DNA of 64,000 nucleotides from Actinomycetota bacterium (GTDB lineage Bacteria > Actinomycetota > Actinomycetes > S36-B12), in NCBI GenBank assembly GCA_030684515.1, contig JAUXVJ010000009.1:248001-312000 (forward strand). Direction: 5' to 3'. Below the pieces are notes generated by a model. It was given only the letters and a program-made list of their open reading frames with translations. It had not been told where the DNA came from and did no database searches. Shown in pieces: positions 26,165 through 34,834 of the stretch. The translations under genes were made by a program, and so were the position numbers. How positions within the stretch are numbered: position 1 is the first letter of the stretch; the number at the start of each line of letters is the position of its first letter.

Positions 26165-26644
26165 GTGGACCACAGGCAGGAGCGCTACCGCGAGTCGATG
26201 GAGTTGGCGATTGCCGAGGCCAAGCAGGCGACGATTTCGGGTGACTTGCCCATCGGGGCGGTGGTGCTGGACGCCTCAGGTGCTGTCATCTCCCGAGCCG
26301 GCAATCAGCGGGAGGCAACGGCCGATCCCACCGCCCATGCCGAAGTTCTCGCCTTGCGGGCGGCAGCACAAGGCAGGGGCGACTGGCATCTGGATGGCTG
26401 CACGCTGGTGGTCACCTTGGAGCCGTGCCCGATGTGTGCAGGCGCGGCAGTGCTCTCTCGAGTGGATCGCATCGTCTTTGGAGCCTGGAATGAGGAATAT
26501 GGCGCGTGCGGTTCGCACTGGGATCTGCCCAGAGATCGTCGCCTGAACCACCGTCCAGAAGTGGTCAGTGGAGTACTCGCCACCGAATGTGGCAATCTGG
26601 TGCGCGATTTCATGGCGGAGATTCGAATCCAGGAGGATTCATGA
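26165..26644 (+). CDS. tadA: tRNA adenosine(34) deaminase
   Basis: 159 residues from a GTG at 26165 that fits the family's N-terminus (RYRESMELAIAEA). Zinc ligands and the catalytic Glu are in TAHAE (His58, Glu60) and EPCPMC (Cys88, Cys91). It converts A34 of tRNA-Arg(ACG) to inosine, and that tRNA is encoded at 9235 in this window. The stop overlaps the next gene's start in an ATGA arrangement, so the LytR_C protein is translationally coupled to it. Confidence 0.93.
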   Translation: MDHRQERYRESMELAIAEAKQATISGDLPIGAVVLDASGAVISRAGNQREATADPTAHAEVLALRAAAQGRGDWHLDGCTLVVTLEPCPMCAGAAVLSRVDRIVFGAWNEEYGACGSHWDLPRDRRLNHRPEVVSGVLATECGNLVRDFMAEIRIQEDS

Positions 26645-27252
26645 GCGGAATGCGTGAGGGTGCGATTCGGATTGCACCCCGTCGCCGTCGCCGTCGACCT
26701 CTCTGGCAGATCGTCGCTGGGTTCGTGCTCGCTGCGCTGGTGATCCTGGCCCTGCTCTTCCTGATCGTCCAAATGTTCAGCGGAAGCTCAGAGCCAGACG
26801 CGGCAGCCACACCCAACCCATCGCCTTGTGTCACGGTGATGGTGTCGCCCGCTGAGTCGCTGCCCGCCGTCTCACGAGTGCGCGTCAATGTCTACAACGC
26901 CACTCAGACACCCGGCTTGGCCGGCGGCACTGCTGAGGTGCTGCGTGCACGTGGCTTCACAGTGCGTGATGTCGGCAATGCGGTCGGCAAGCGGCAGGTA
27001 GCCAGCATCGGTGAGATCCGTTACGGGCCCAAGGGCAAACCCTCTGCAGAATTGCTGGCCTACTACTTTCCCGGAGTAACGCTGATTCCCGATGGCCGAA
27101 GCAAGCGAGTAGTCGACGTCCTGCTCGGAGAGCAGTTCACAGCAGTTCTGGACGATGCGACCGTTGCAGCCACAAAGGCTTCGCCAACCCCGAGCCCATC
27201 GGGACCAGGCTGCGCCCCCGTGCGGGCAACGACTCCCGCGGCGACTAGCTGA
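26641..27252 (+). CDS. Membrane-anchored LytR C-terminal domain protein
   Basis: 203 residues from the ATG at 26641. An Arg-rich cytoplasmic start is followed by one TM helix (about 24-46), a Pro/Ser linker, and a LytR_C domain (about 78-165) recognised by VRVNVYNATQTPGLAGGTAEVLRARGFTV and a later YYFPG. Quoted pieces are continuous but ordinary for the family. The LytR_C domain occurs alone or fused to LytR-CpsA-Psr wall-polymer ligases; alone, it lacks the ligase, so a binding or scaffolding role in the envelope is likely. The C-terminus is low-complexity. It converges with and overlaps the iron lipoprotein gene by 8 bases. Confidence 0.8.
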   Translation: MSGMREGAIRIAPRRRRRRPLWQIVAGFVLAALVILALLFLIVQMFSGSSEPDAAATPNPSPCVTVMVSPAESLPAVSRVRVNVYNATQTPGLAGGTAEVLRARGFTVRDVGNAVGKRQVASIGEIRYGPKGKPSAELLAYYFPGVTLIPDGRSKRVVDVLLGEQFTAVLDDATVAATKASPTPSPSGPGCAPVRATTPAATS

Positions 27253-27958
27253 CCGAGAAGTCTGCTGCCGTCTCCGTTGCTCCGCCTTCGACAATCAGAC
27301 TCCACGTTCCGGCCACATCAAGGTCCAAAGTGAGATCGCCAGTCTTTCCGGACTCAATCTCAATCTCTCCTGCCACTGAACCATCTGGACGCTTGACCTC
27401 GAAGATCCGCTGGGCGACTGCTGAGTTCGTCACTTCAAACTCGATCTTCTCTTCGATGTTCGCTGATTGACCCTGCAGTCCGGTAAGGGTGTCGGCGTCG
27501 TTGATGCCGAGTGCTATGGCTCGCAGTGCTGCGGTGGAGGCCGCCGGATTCTGGCTCGCATTACCTGTCACCGTGAGTGAGGCGCGGATTCCGTCACCAG
27601 TCTGCCCGGGCTTGCATGCGATCTCATACGTTCCAGGAGCCAGTTCGACACTCATATCTCGCCGGATGCCCGGTCCGATGTTCTCGACCTCCGAGACCAC
27701 TGTGGTGAATGCATCGCCACTCTGGCCGTAGACGTACACCTCAGTGACCTGACTCCCGGAATTGGTGACTGCAAAATTGACCGGCCCGGAAGCAATCGTT
27801 GCCTGATCGAGGGTGCACTCGGTATCTGTTGCGTTCACTGCGATGGTCGTGACGGCAGCAGAGGTTGAACCCTCTTCACTACTGGAGCTGCATGCGGCCA
27901 GGAGCAGAGCTGGAGCGGCGAGAGCAAGAATTGCAGTGGACTTCCAGCTGACGAGCAT
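27245..27958 (-). CDS. EfeO-type cupredoxin lipoprotein (no M75 domain)
   Basis: 237 residues with a lipoprotein signal (LLLAAC, Cys23). The first mature domain (about 40-132) matches the EfeO cupredoxin module: an early ECTLDQATI, VENIGPG and a YEIACKPG strand whose Cys could bind copper or iron. A second domain (about 165-237) has a similar beta pattern but no metal ligands. The M75 peptidase-like domain of full EfeO is missing. It follows efeU by 58 bases and is probably the extracytoplasmic iron-binding partner of the permease, under the same IdeR-like box. Confidence 0.8.
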   Translation of the reverse strand: MLVSWKSTAILALAAPALLLAACSSSSEEGSTSAAVTTIAVNATDTECTLDQATIASGPVNFAVTNSGSQVTEVYVYGQSGDAFTTVVSEVENIGPGIRRDMSVELAPGTYEIACKPGQTGDGIRASLTVTGNASQNPAASTAALRAIALGINDADTLTGLQGQSANIEEKIEFEVTNSAVAQRIFEVKRPDGSVAGEIEIESGKTGDLTLDLDVAGTWSLIVEGGATETAADFSVS

Positions 27959-28016
27959 TCTTCCTCCGGGCGTGATCGTGGGTGGGTCCGATTGAATTGC
28001 CAGTTGTGCTGGGCGG

Positions 28017-28871
28017 TCAGCGGCCAGCGGCCGCCGACGCCGAGGCGATCTGAGGCGCGGCCCCCGGCTTGATTCGAGGCTTGCGAAAGAACAGGTACAT
28101 CACCGGGATCAAGTAGGCGAACCATGCGACAAGCTCAAGCACAGATGGTGCGGCAGACAGATTGAAGATTCCCTTGACCAAGGTTCCGTACCAGCTCGCT
28201 GGCGGCAGCGCCCCCGTGGCGTCGAAGGCCAAGTTGTCCAGTCCAGGCAGGATGCCTGCTTCCTGGAGATCGTGCACGGCGTAGGCAAGGACACCTGCCG
28301 CCACCACAACCAAGGCGGCGCCGGTGTAGGTGAAGAACTTAGCCAGGTTGATCTTCAAGGCCCCGCGGTAGAACAGATAGCCAAGGACCACAGCCGTGGC
28401 CAGGCCCAGAGTCGCGCCGACGATCGGGGAGAAACCAGATCCCGTTGACTGCACAGCGGCCCAGATGAACAGGGACGTTTCCAAGCCCTCGCGCGCGACT
28501 GCGATGAAGGCAACGACAGCGATCGCATAGGGGCCGATGCTCAGAGCGTTGTCCAGTCGACCGTGAAGTTCGCCGCGGATATTGCGGGCGGTCTTCTTCA
28601 TCCAAAAGACCATCCACGTGACGAAACCGACCGCGATGATGCTCATGAAGCCGCCAAAGGCCTCCTGCATCTTGAAGGACATATTGGCCGAGCTGAAGGT
28701 GAGAGCAGCTCCAAAGCCCAGGCTCAGGGCCAAGGCCAGGCCAACGCCGATCCACACTGGCGTGAGGGCATCGCGCCGTTCGGTCTTGACGAGATAGGCG
28801 ATCAGGATGCTCACGACGAGGGCAGCCTCAATACCTTCCCTCAACCCGATGAGGTAGTTGGCGAACATCAA
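28017..28871 (-). CDS. efeU: EfeU/FTR1-family iron permease
   Basis: 284 residues with about seven TM helices. Two REGxE iron-binding motifs are present: R-E-G-I-E at residues 11-15 and R-E-G-L-E at 127-131, both in membrane helices as in FTR1 and EfeU. It would import ferric or ferrous iron with the cupredoxin lipoprotein encoded downstream. The Dyp-type peroxidase EfeB is not in this cluster. A 19-base DtxR/IdeR-like box lies 17 bases upstream of the ATG, so iron-dependent repression is likely. Confidence 0.93.
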   Translation of the reverse strand: MMFANYLIGLREGIEAALVVSILIAYLVKTERRDALTPVWIGVGLALALSLGFGAALTFSSANMSFKMQEAFGGFMSIIAVGFVTWMVFWMKKTARNIRGELHGRLDNALSIGPYAIAVVAFIAVAREGLETSLFIWAAVQSTGSGFSPIVGATLGLATAVVLGYLFYRGALKINLAKFFTYTGAALVVVAAGVLAYAVHDLQEAGILPGLDNLAFDATGALPPASWYGTLVKGIFNLSAAPSVLELVAWFAYLIPVMYLFFRKPRIKPGAAPQIASASAAAGR

Positions 28872-28887
28872 GCCTCCCTTGTCGGGG

Positions 28888-28906
28888 CAAGGTTAGGGTT
28901 ACCTAA
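28888..28906 (-). promoter_or_regulatory. DtxR/IdeR-type iron box upstream of efeU
   Basis: Read on the minus strand the 19 bases begin TTAGGT and include CCTAACCT, agreeing with the known IdeR consensus TTAGGTTAGGCTAACCTAA at about 14 of 19 positions. It ends 17 bases before the efeU start, a position suited to repression in iron-rich cells. Confidence 0.8.
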
Positions 28907-28955
28907 TCTTCGTGGCAAGTCATCCGTGCCATCTCGTGGTGCCTGCCGTGAGTTC

Positions 28956-29064
28956 TCACGCTATCGCCGCTCGTGCCTTCACGTATTCGGGCCAAGCAGA
29001 CGCCCCGAGATACTGAGCCAGATCCAAGAGCCCCTCGGTCGAATTCGTCCCGCAGGCAACAACC
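28956..29064 (-). pseudogene. Possible orphan C-terminal gene fragment
   Basis: In the 243 bases between the iron box and the GGDEF gene, a minus-strand frame ending at 28956 reads STEGLLDLAQYLGASAWPEY and ends VKARAAIA, with G/C-ending codons like a real protein tail. No start or recognisable domain precedes it, and the frame runs back into a perfect inverted repeat. It may be the remnant of a gene disrupted when the neighbouring island arrived, or an open frame by chance. I cannot name the family. Confidence 0.25.
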
Positions 29065-29118
29065 GCTCCAGTCCTTTGGCTACACGCCACGTGAGCTGTG
29101 TAGCCAAAGGACTGGAGC
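29065..29118. repeat. Perfect 21-bp inverted repeat
   Basis: Arms at 29065-29085 and 29098-29118 are exact reverse complements around a 12-base loop that itself contains CACGTG. It lies 31 bases beyond the stop of the GGDEF gene, so it may be its terminator. The arm length and absence of a T-run also fit an insertion relic or REP-like element. Confidence 0.85.
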
Positions 29119-29149
29119 CGCAGCTGGCGCGTACTGCGCTGACCCCTCG

Positions 29150-30412
29150 CTACTCGGGATCCACCGGCTGGCTCAGGGCAGCTCGGTGCGCGGTTATTTC
29201 CTGAGTTGCGGTCTCGACCAGTTCCTCGAAGGTCGACTGACCGGGCGAGGCGACGGCACTGCCGAGGGTCACGGCGATCGCACGCTTGCCCAGCATCACG
29301 CCGCTGCGCGCGATGGCCTGCTCGATCTGCGCACGCAGTTCGGCAGGGTCGCCGATGGCGCCGACGCCCAAGGTGAGGAACGAGTTGCCGTCCCATCGCG
29401 AGACGAGGTCTGCGGCGGGGAGCGTGGCCTTGACCGCCCGCCCAGTCACCTGGACCACTTCGTCACCGAACTCGATGCCGTAGGCGCGGTTGATGGCGTC
29501 CAGGCCGCGGATGTCGCACAGGAGCACATGCACCTGCTGGCCGTTTGCTGCTGCGGTGCTCGCGATGGTCTCGGCGAGGGCAAGCAGGCCGGTCCGAGAG
29601 AACAGCCCGGTGAGGGGGTCTGTGCTGGCCAGGGCATTCGCCCGCATCTGGGACAGGCTGAGCCGGTCGATGATCGTCATGCGTATCTGCAGGAGCACGA
29701 GTCCGGCCACAAGAGCGGCAAGGCTTGCGACCACCCATGGCAGGGTCGCAAGGGAGTCGATGACCGAGCCGGACACCAGCACCGCTGTGGCACTCAGCGC
29801 ACCGCCGACGAGCCCGGCGCGCCAGGACATCGACATCGGCGGGAGCATCACCAGCAGGACGACAGCATTGACAAGGACAACGGGCTCGTTTCTCACAGCC
29901 GCGAAGTAGGAGACCTCGATGATGACCACGGTGATCATCACTGTCCACACGGCGATAATTCCCGATGCCGAGATGCTGGTTCGCACGAGCACCTGTGAGG
30001 TCGCGATCAGCACGAATGCGGTGACCATCGCGCCGATGCTGTTCCGCGGCGAGGGCTCGTCGTAGGCAAGGAGATTCAGCAGTGCGATCACCAGCATCAG
30101 TGCACCTATGAGCACCATGGCCTGCGGGATCGTCTGGCGTGCGGCATCGTGGCGCAGCTGGACGAATGGCTCGTGCAGCTCATGCAGCGACGCCCTGGTC
30201 TTCCTGGTCACGGCTGGCTCCTGTGCTGAGGCGAATGGAAGGATCGCGCGGACACGGCTCGGGTGGATCTGTGGCGGCCATGGCACGAGCTTGGAGACGG
30301 TCAGCCCCAAGTAGATGAGCGTGTTGAAGCCCACGACGAGTGCGAACACCAGAAACCAGGGCTGGCTGAGCGTGCTCTGCGGGAGGAGGAGCCCCGCTTG
30401 GATACCGATCAT
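29150..30412 (-). CDS. Membrane protein with degenerate GGDEF domain
   Basis: 420 residues from ATG 30412, which overlaps the glycosyltransferase TGA as ATGA. A longer upstream frame lies within the glycosyltransferase gene. One TM helix near 15-35 is followed by a linker and about six or seven helices (about 110-250), then a GGDEF-fold domain starting STDPLTGLFSRTGL. The active-site GGDEF motif is replaced by WDGNSF, and no RxxD inhibitory site is seen, so it probably cannot make c-di-GMP. It may instead bind nucleotide and control the coupled polysaccharide synthase. Base composition is GC-richer than the flanks. Confidence 0.85.
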   Translation of the reverse strand: MIGIQAGLLLPQSTLSQPWFLVFALVVGFNTLIYLGLTVSKLVPWPPQIHPSRVRAILPFASAQEPAVTRKTRASLHELHEPFVQLRHDAARQTIPQAMVLIGALMLVIALLNLLAYDEPSPRNSIGAMVTAFVLIATSQVLVRTSISASGIIAVWTVMITVVIIEVSYFAAVRNEPVVLVNAVVLLVMLPPMSMSWRAGLVGGALSATAVLVSGSVIDSLATLPWVVASLAALVAGLVLLQIRMTIIDRLSLSQMRANALASTDPLTGLFSRTGLLALAETIASTAAANGQQVHVLLCDIRGLDAINRAYGIEFGDEVVQVTGRAVKATLPAADLVSRWDGNSFLTLGVGAIGDPAELRAQIEQAIARSGVMLGKRAIAVTLGSAVASPGQSTFEELVETATQEITAHRAALSQPVDPE

Positions 30413-31887
30413 GTCGACCCCGCCGGATGCTGCACATGTCCCCAGGTCGCCTGACGACCGACACTGATGTCGAACAGGCACGAGGCGAAGACAGCCTGGA
30501 GGTAGACGTCGTAGCCGAGCTCGGGCAGCAGCGCCGCGGCGAGCAGCCGGGCACGCCAACCACCCCGCCAGGCAGTGATAACCCGCTCGAGCCAGAAGAT
30601 GCCACCGATGATGATCCAGAACGGGAACCAGATCCATCGGTCGAGGGAGATGATTGTGATGAACAGGAGCAGCAACGATGCATTGAGGGCGACAGTGCCG
30701 TAGCCGATGCCCAGTTGCTGGCCCCAGTAGCGGATGGTCGCGCGTGTCATGCCGTACGCGGCGAGGTTCTCCAGGGCGCCGCGCTGCCATCGTTGGCGCT
30801 GGACCCACAGGTTCCTCCACGCCGGCATGAGCTCGGTGATGACGTAGCACTCAGGTGGCGACACCATCGTGGCGCCGAGGGACTTCAGCGCGATGGTCAG
30901 CTCGTTGTCCTCGGTGAGCGCCGCCGTGTCGTACACGTTGCCGGGCTCGCCGGGGATGAACACGCCGCGCGCGGCGGCCACGTCGATGAGCGCGGACGCC
31001 CGGAACATCGTCGCTGTACCCGTGAGCACGAAGACACGGCCACGACGCGACTTGATCTGCAGGCTGTAGCGCGTGTACTCATTGCGCTGGAACTGCCCGA
31101 TCAGCCCGTGCCCCTCCTCGCCGAAGAAGACGCCTCCCACGGCTGCCAGTTCGGGGTCTGCCTCCATCCACTGCGTTGCCACTTCGAGATAGCGCGGCCC
31201 GAGGCTGGTGTCGGCATCCATCACGAGGATGACGTCCTGCGGCCCCGCGACCGGGAGCACTGCGGCGAGCACCTGGTTGAGGGCGCCGCCCTTCTTATGC
31301 ACGTTGTTCACGCTCTCGAAGGCCTCGTGGCCCATCTCGTTCGCGATCGCCACCGTTCTGTCGGTGCAGTTGTCCGCGACGACGATGACCCGATCCGGTG
31401 GTCTGGTCTGCTTGGCCAGCGCCGCCAATGTCGTCGGCAGTGAGAACTCCTCGTTGTGGGCGGGCACGAGCACCGTGACGCGCACTCGGGCTCCGGCCTC
31501 CGCAGTCATCAGGTCCTGCCCGCGGAGCTCGTTCAGTACTCGGCGCCTCGGGCTGACGCTCATGAGTGCTGCAATGACCTCGAAGCTGACGGCCACGATC
31601 GCGATGACGGCGATCGCCACGAGTGCGACGATCACCAGCCCACTGGGAGGCAGTTGCTGCGAGACGAGGATCTCGCGGTTGCCGACAGTGCGCTCCTCCG
31701 GCGGCAGGTAGGCCTGCTGCCCGTCGAAGTACCTGCCGACGGCGATGGCGATTGCGGAAACGATGAGGATCGAGGCGAACACGAGCAGGACGACGACTCG
31801 TCCGTAGAAGGTGGCGTTATTGCTGGCCTGAAGCTGCGGCAACGGCGTATTGACGAATGTCTTTCCAGCCTCCGGGCTCACGCTCAC
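30409..31887 (-). CDS. Processive family 2 glycosyltransferase (BcsA/PgaC-like polysaccharide synthase)
   Basis: 492 residues from a GTG. Two TM helices near 30-50 and 84-108 precede a cytoplasmic GT-A domain with VLVPAHNEE, the metal site D-A-D at 224-226, the catalytic TED at 325-327 and the QRQRW product-gating motif at 363-367. At least two further TM helices follow. These are the hallmarks of processive synthases such as cellulose, hyaluronan and poly-N-acetylglucosamine synthases. No PilZ domain is present. It probably makes an exopolysaccharide, and the coupled degenerate-GGDEF gene likely regulates it. Confidence 0.9.
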   Translation of the reverse strand: MSVSPEAGKTFVNTPLPQLQASNNATFYGRVVVLLVFASILIVSAIAIAVGRYFDGQQAYLPPEERTVGNREILVSQQLPPSGLVIVALVAIAVIAIVAVSFEVIAALMSVSPRRRVLNELRGQDLMTAEAGARVRVTVLVPAHNEEFSLPTTLAALAKQTRPPDRVIVVADNCTDRTVAIANEMGHEAFESVNNVHKKGGALNQVLAAVLPVAGPQDVILVMDADTSLGPRYLEVATQWMEADPELAAVGGVFFGEEGHGLIGQFQRNEYTRYSLQIKSRRGRVFVLTGTATMFRASALIDVAAARGVFIPGEPGNVYDTAALTEDNELTIALKSLGATMVSPPECYVITELMPAWRNLWVQRQRWQRGALENLAAYGMTRATIRYWGQQLGIGYGTVALNASLLLLFITIISLDRWIWFPFWIIIGGIFWLERVITAWRGGWRARLLAAALLPELGYDVYLQAVFASCLFDISVGRQATWGHVQHPAGST

Positions 31888-31957
31888 CTTCGAGATGATC
31901 GCATAGCAGCGCTAGAAATCTGGGAGTCCTGCATGACATGACTGCTTGAAAAGAAGA

Positions 31958-32047
31958 TGGCGGTGGCGGTGGGATTTGAACCCACGGTGAGGTTACCCCC
32001 ACACACGCTTTCGAGGCGTGCTCCTTTGGCCGCTCGGACACGCCACC
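31958..32047 (-). tRNA. tRNA-Ser(CGA)
   Basis: Minus-strand class II tRNA with acceptor arms GGTGGCG and CGCCACC, anticodon CGA in the loop CTCGAAA, a long variable arm and an encoded CCA end (31958-31960). Confidence 0.96.
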
Positions 32048-32100
32048 GCGGACGAGGGTACAAGCACAAAAGAGGGCACAGAAACGTGCCCTCTTTCAAG

Positions 32101-32188
32101 TGGCGGAGGATAGGGGATTTGAACCCCTGAGGGGTTTCCCCCAACCCGCTTTCCAAGCGAGCGCCATAGGCCACTAGGCGAATCCTCC
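32101..32188 (-). tRNA. tRNA-Ser(GGA)
   Basis: Minus-strand class II tRNA with acceptor arms GGAGGAT and ATCCTCC, anticodon GGA in the loop TTGGAAA, a long variable arm and an encoded CCA (32101-32103). It lies 54 bases upstream of tRNA-Ser(CGA), probably in one transcript. Confidence 0.96.
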
Positions 32189-32247
32189 GCGGGCGAGCGT
32201 ACTTGCCACCACATTCGCCGAAGCCGCCACCTGCCTCTAGAGTTGGT

Positions 32248-32340
32248 GCGACCCCTCGTGCGGCGGTATCCCGCTTAACCCCCCCAGGGCCGGAAGGCAG
32301 CAAGGGCAGGTGGGCTCTATCGGGTGTGCGAGGGGTCCCT
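32248..32340 (+). ncRNA. ffs: Signal recognition particle RNA (4.5S type)
   Basis: The conserved SRP core GGCCGGAAGGCAGCAAGGGC, with its GGAA tetraloop and the opposite internal loop, sits in a long hairpin closed by GACCCCTC (32250) and GAGGGGTC (32330). It is the short bacterial form that pairs with Ffh for membrane protein targeting. Position directly before dnaX is typical for actinobacteria. Exact ends are approximate. Confidence 0.95.
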
Positions 32341-32364
32341 TGTGCGCACATTAGGGTGGCCAGC

Positions 32365-34230
32365 GTGTCCATGGCCCTGTATCGCACCTACCGTCCGGCC
32401 AGCCTGGATGAGGTAGTCGGGCAAGAGCATGTGACCGGCCCCTTGCGCCGGGCCCTTGAGCACAATCGCACCCACCACGCCTATCTGTTCGCTGGCCCTC
32501 GTGGCTGCGGCAAGACATCAACGGCTCGGATCATGGCTCGTTCCTTGAACTGCGAGCAGGGTCCCACGCCTGATCCGTGCGGGGTCTGCAACAGCTGTAT
32601 GGATCTTGCTCCCAACGGACCGGGATCCATCGATGTGATCGAGTTGGATGCGGCGAGTCATGGTGGAGTGGAGGACACTCGCGATCTGCGCGAGCGCGCG
32701 ATGTTCGCGCCAGCCTCTTCGCGCTACAAGGTCTACATCATCGACGAGGCCCACATGGTCACGTCTGCTGGTTTCAATGCCCTGTTGAAACTTGTCGAAG
32801 AACCGCCACCGCATGTTCGCTTCATCTTCGCCACGACTGAGGTCGACAAAGTGCTGCCGACTATTCGTTCGCGCACGCACAACTACACATTTCGTTTGGT
32901 GTCCACGCGCGAACTGCAGACCCACTTGGCGAAAATCTGTGCGACTGAAGGGGTGTCCGCTGATGCCAATGCATTGGCGTTGATTGCGCGTGCAGGTGCA
33001 GGCAGTGTTCGCGACAGTCTGTCCATCTTGGGTCAGGTCATTGCGGGGGCCGGCGATGACGGAGTGACGTACGCCGACACAGTGATGCAGCTGGGTATGA
33101 CTGACATGACTCTGCTCGACGAGACTGTTGACGCCTTGATCGCGCGTGATGGTGCGCAACTCTTCGGTGTCATTGAACGCGTGATGGACGCCGGACATGA
33201 GCCACGTCGTTTCGTCAGTGATCTACTCGAACGCTTGCGCGATCTCATCGTCTTGCAGCATGTGCCCGATGCCGCGGAAACGGCCTTGATCGATGGACCT
33301 GATCAGCAGATTGCTCGGGAGATTGAGCAGTCGAAGATCATTGGTCCGACTGAGCTTTCACGGGCTGCCGATGTTGTCAATGAGGCCTTGAGTGAGTTGA
33401 AGGGGGCCACCGCGCCTCGACTGCAATTGGAGCTGATGTGTGCTCGGCTTCTGCTTCCGGCCATCGATGCTGATGAGCGAGGACTTGCAACGCGTCTTGA
33501 TCAACTCGAGCGCCGGCTCGCAAGTGCTCCGGCTGATGCTGCGGCAGTTCAGATCAAGGCGACTGCCGCCCCCACCGGGCCTCCGGCCGCGCGTCGACTG
33601 TCTGACATCGCTCCGTCTACCGCAGAAGCCGCAGAGGTAGATGAGGTTGTGGCGGACAAGACTCCGGAGCCAAGTCCTGAAGCTTCTATACCTGAGTCCA
33701 AAGCCGCCGCACCCACAGCCACGCGTCCACCGCGAGCAGTGCCGCAGGCAAAGCCTGCCGGAGCCACCAAGCCGACAGCACCAGTCGAAGCGCCAGTTGA
33801 AAGCGCAGCGGGGGATATGCCGTCGATTGCCGACTTCGCCACGATGTGGCCCGCAGTCCTTGACGCGACGAAGTCGTATTCACGAGTTGCCTGGATGCTC
33901 TTCAGTGCTTCGCAGCCCTTGTCCATCAGTGATGGAACCCTGGCTATCGGCGTTACCAATGCCGGGCAGGTGAACAACGCGAGAGCCAGCGGACATGACG
34001 AGCGCATGCGGCAGGCCATCTTGGATGTCATGCGTGTTGATGTCCGCATCGATGTCGTGCTGGATCCCAATGCAGTTGCGCCAACTGGCAAGGCCAACGA
34101 AGCAAGCCCAGCAAAACCCGCCGAGCCTGACAGCCCGAGCATGGATGACGAGAATCAAACCGAGGAGACAGGTGTCGACTTGGCCATTCGCGCTTTGGGT
34201 GCCACACAAATCGGAGAGATTGAGCACTGA
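32365..34230 (+). CDS. dnaX: DNA polymerase III subunits gamma and tau
   Basis: 621 residues from GTG 32365 (AGGG 8 bases upstream; ATG 32371 is the alternative). The frame is open upstream through the SRP RNA and is not coding there. The clamp-loader AAA+ ATPase shows [18 protein letters not shown], Walker [10 protein letters not shown], a zinc-binding Cys cluster (NCEQG, CGVCNSC), IDEAHMVT and sensor/SRC-type SRTHNY. After about residue 370 comes a Pro/Ala-rich linker and a tau-like C-terminal domain (about 480-590). It loads the sliding clamp. It overlaps recR as TGATG. Confidence 0.96.
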   Translation: MSMALYRTYRPASLDEVVGQEHVTGPLRRALEHNRTHHAYLFAGPRGCGKTSTARIMARSLNCEQGPTPDPCGVCNSCMDLAPNGPGSIDVIELDAASHGGVEDTRDLRERAMFAPASSRYKVYIIDEAHMVTSAGFNALLKLVEEPPPHVRFIFATTEVDKVLPTIRSRTHNYTFRLVSTRELQTHLAKICATEGVSADANALALIARAGAGSVRDSLSILGQVIAGAGDDGVTYADTVMQLGMTDMTLLDETVDALIARDGAQLFGVIERVMDAGHEPRRFVSDLLERLRDLIVLQHVPDAAETALIDGPDQQIAREIEQSKIIGPTELSRAADVVNEALSELKGATAPRLQLELMCARLLLPAIDADERGLATRLDQLERRLASAPADAAAVQIKATAAPTGPPAARRLSDIAPSTAEAAEVDEVVADKTPEPSPEASIPESKAAAPTATRPPRAVPQAKPAGATKPTAPVEAPVESAAGDMPSIADFATMWPAVLDATKSYSRVAWMLFSASQPLSISDGTLAIGVTNAGQVNNARASGHDERMRQAILDVMRVDVRIDVVLDPNAVAPTGKANEASPAKPAEPDSPSMDDENQTEETGVDLAIRALGATQIGEIEH

Positions 34231-34823
34231 TGTACGAGGGAATCATTCAAGATCTCATCGACGAACTAGGTCGGTTGCCCGGTGTTGGCCCCAAGAGTGC
34301 TCAGCGCATCGCCTTTCATATCCTGGCTGCTGAGCCCACTGACGTCTTTCGCTTGGCCGATGCACTGCGCGAAGTCAAAGAGAAGGTTCGCTTCTGCTCA
34401 ATCTGTGGCAACGTGGCCGAAGAGACTGAGTGCCGTATCTGTCGCGATCCTCGACGTGATCACACCGCCTTGTGCGTGGTCGAGGAGCCCAAGGATGTCG
34501 TGGCGATCGAGAAGACTCGCGAGTTCAAGGGTCGTTATCACGTGCTCGGCGGAGCCATCAGCCCAATCGATGGCATCGGACCAGATGATCTGCGCATTCG
34601 CGAGCTGATGATCCGTCTTGCTGACGGAGCCATCGTCGAAGTCATTCTTGCCACTGACCCCAATCTTGAAGGCGAAGCCACGGCTACTTATTTGGCTCGG
34701 CTCATCGCCCCTCTTGGGGTGGCGGTCTCCAGGCTTGCCAGCGGACTGCCCGTAGGTGGCGATCTTGAGTACGCCGATGAAGTCACTCTTGGGCGGGCCT
34801 TTGAAGGCCGCCGCCGCGTCTAG
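34230..34823 (+). CDS. recR: Recombination mediator protein RecR
   Basis: 197 residues, the family's usual length. A helix-hairpin-helix near the start has [17 protein letters not shown], the zinc finger has Cys56, Cys59, Cys68 and Cys71, and the Toprim domain follows ([14 protein letters not shown], then [13 protein letters not shown]). RecR works with RecO/RecF to load RecA at gaps. It is translationally coupled to dnaX, the classic dnaX-recR arrangement. Confidence 0.97.
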   Translation: MYEGIIQDLIDELGRLPGVGPKSAQRIAFHILAAEPTDVFRLADALREVKEKVRFCSICGNVAEETECRICRDPRRDHTALCVVEEPKDVVAIEKTREFKGRYHVLGGAISPIDGIGPDDLRIRELMIRLADGAIVEVILATDPNLEGEATATYLARLIAPLGVAVSRLASGLPVGGDLEYADEVTLGRAFEGRRRV

Positions 34824-34834
34824 TCACACCTGTT

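Noticed and set aside
30427-31443. Long plus-strand open frame opposite the GT2 gene
   Set aside because: It is a GC-driven shadow of the glycosyltransferase, rich in Arg, His, Asp and Glu, with no known motif.
28907-31957. Integration of the GT2/GGDEF island into the 3' end of tRNA-Ser(CGA)
   Set aside because: No integrase and no direct copy of the tRNA 3' end was found at the far boundary, so site-specific integration is unsupported.
32203-32364. Extended N-terminus of DnaX
   Set aside because: It is encoded across the SRP RNA; the conserved DnaX start MALYRTYRP lies just after the GTG at 32365.
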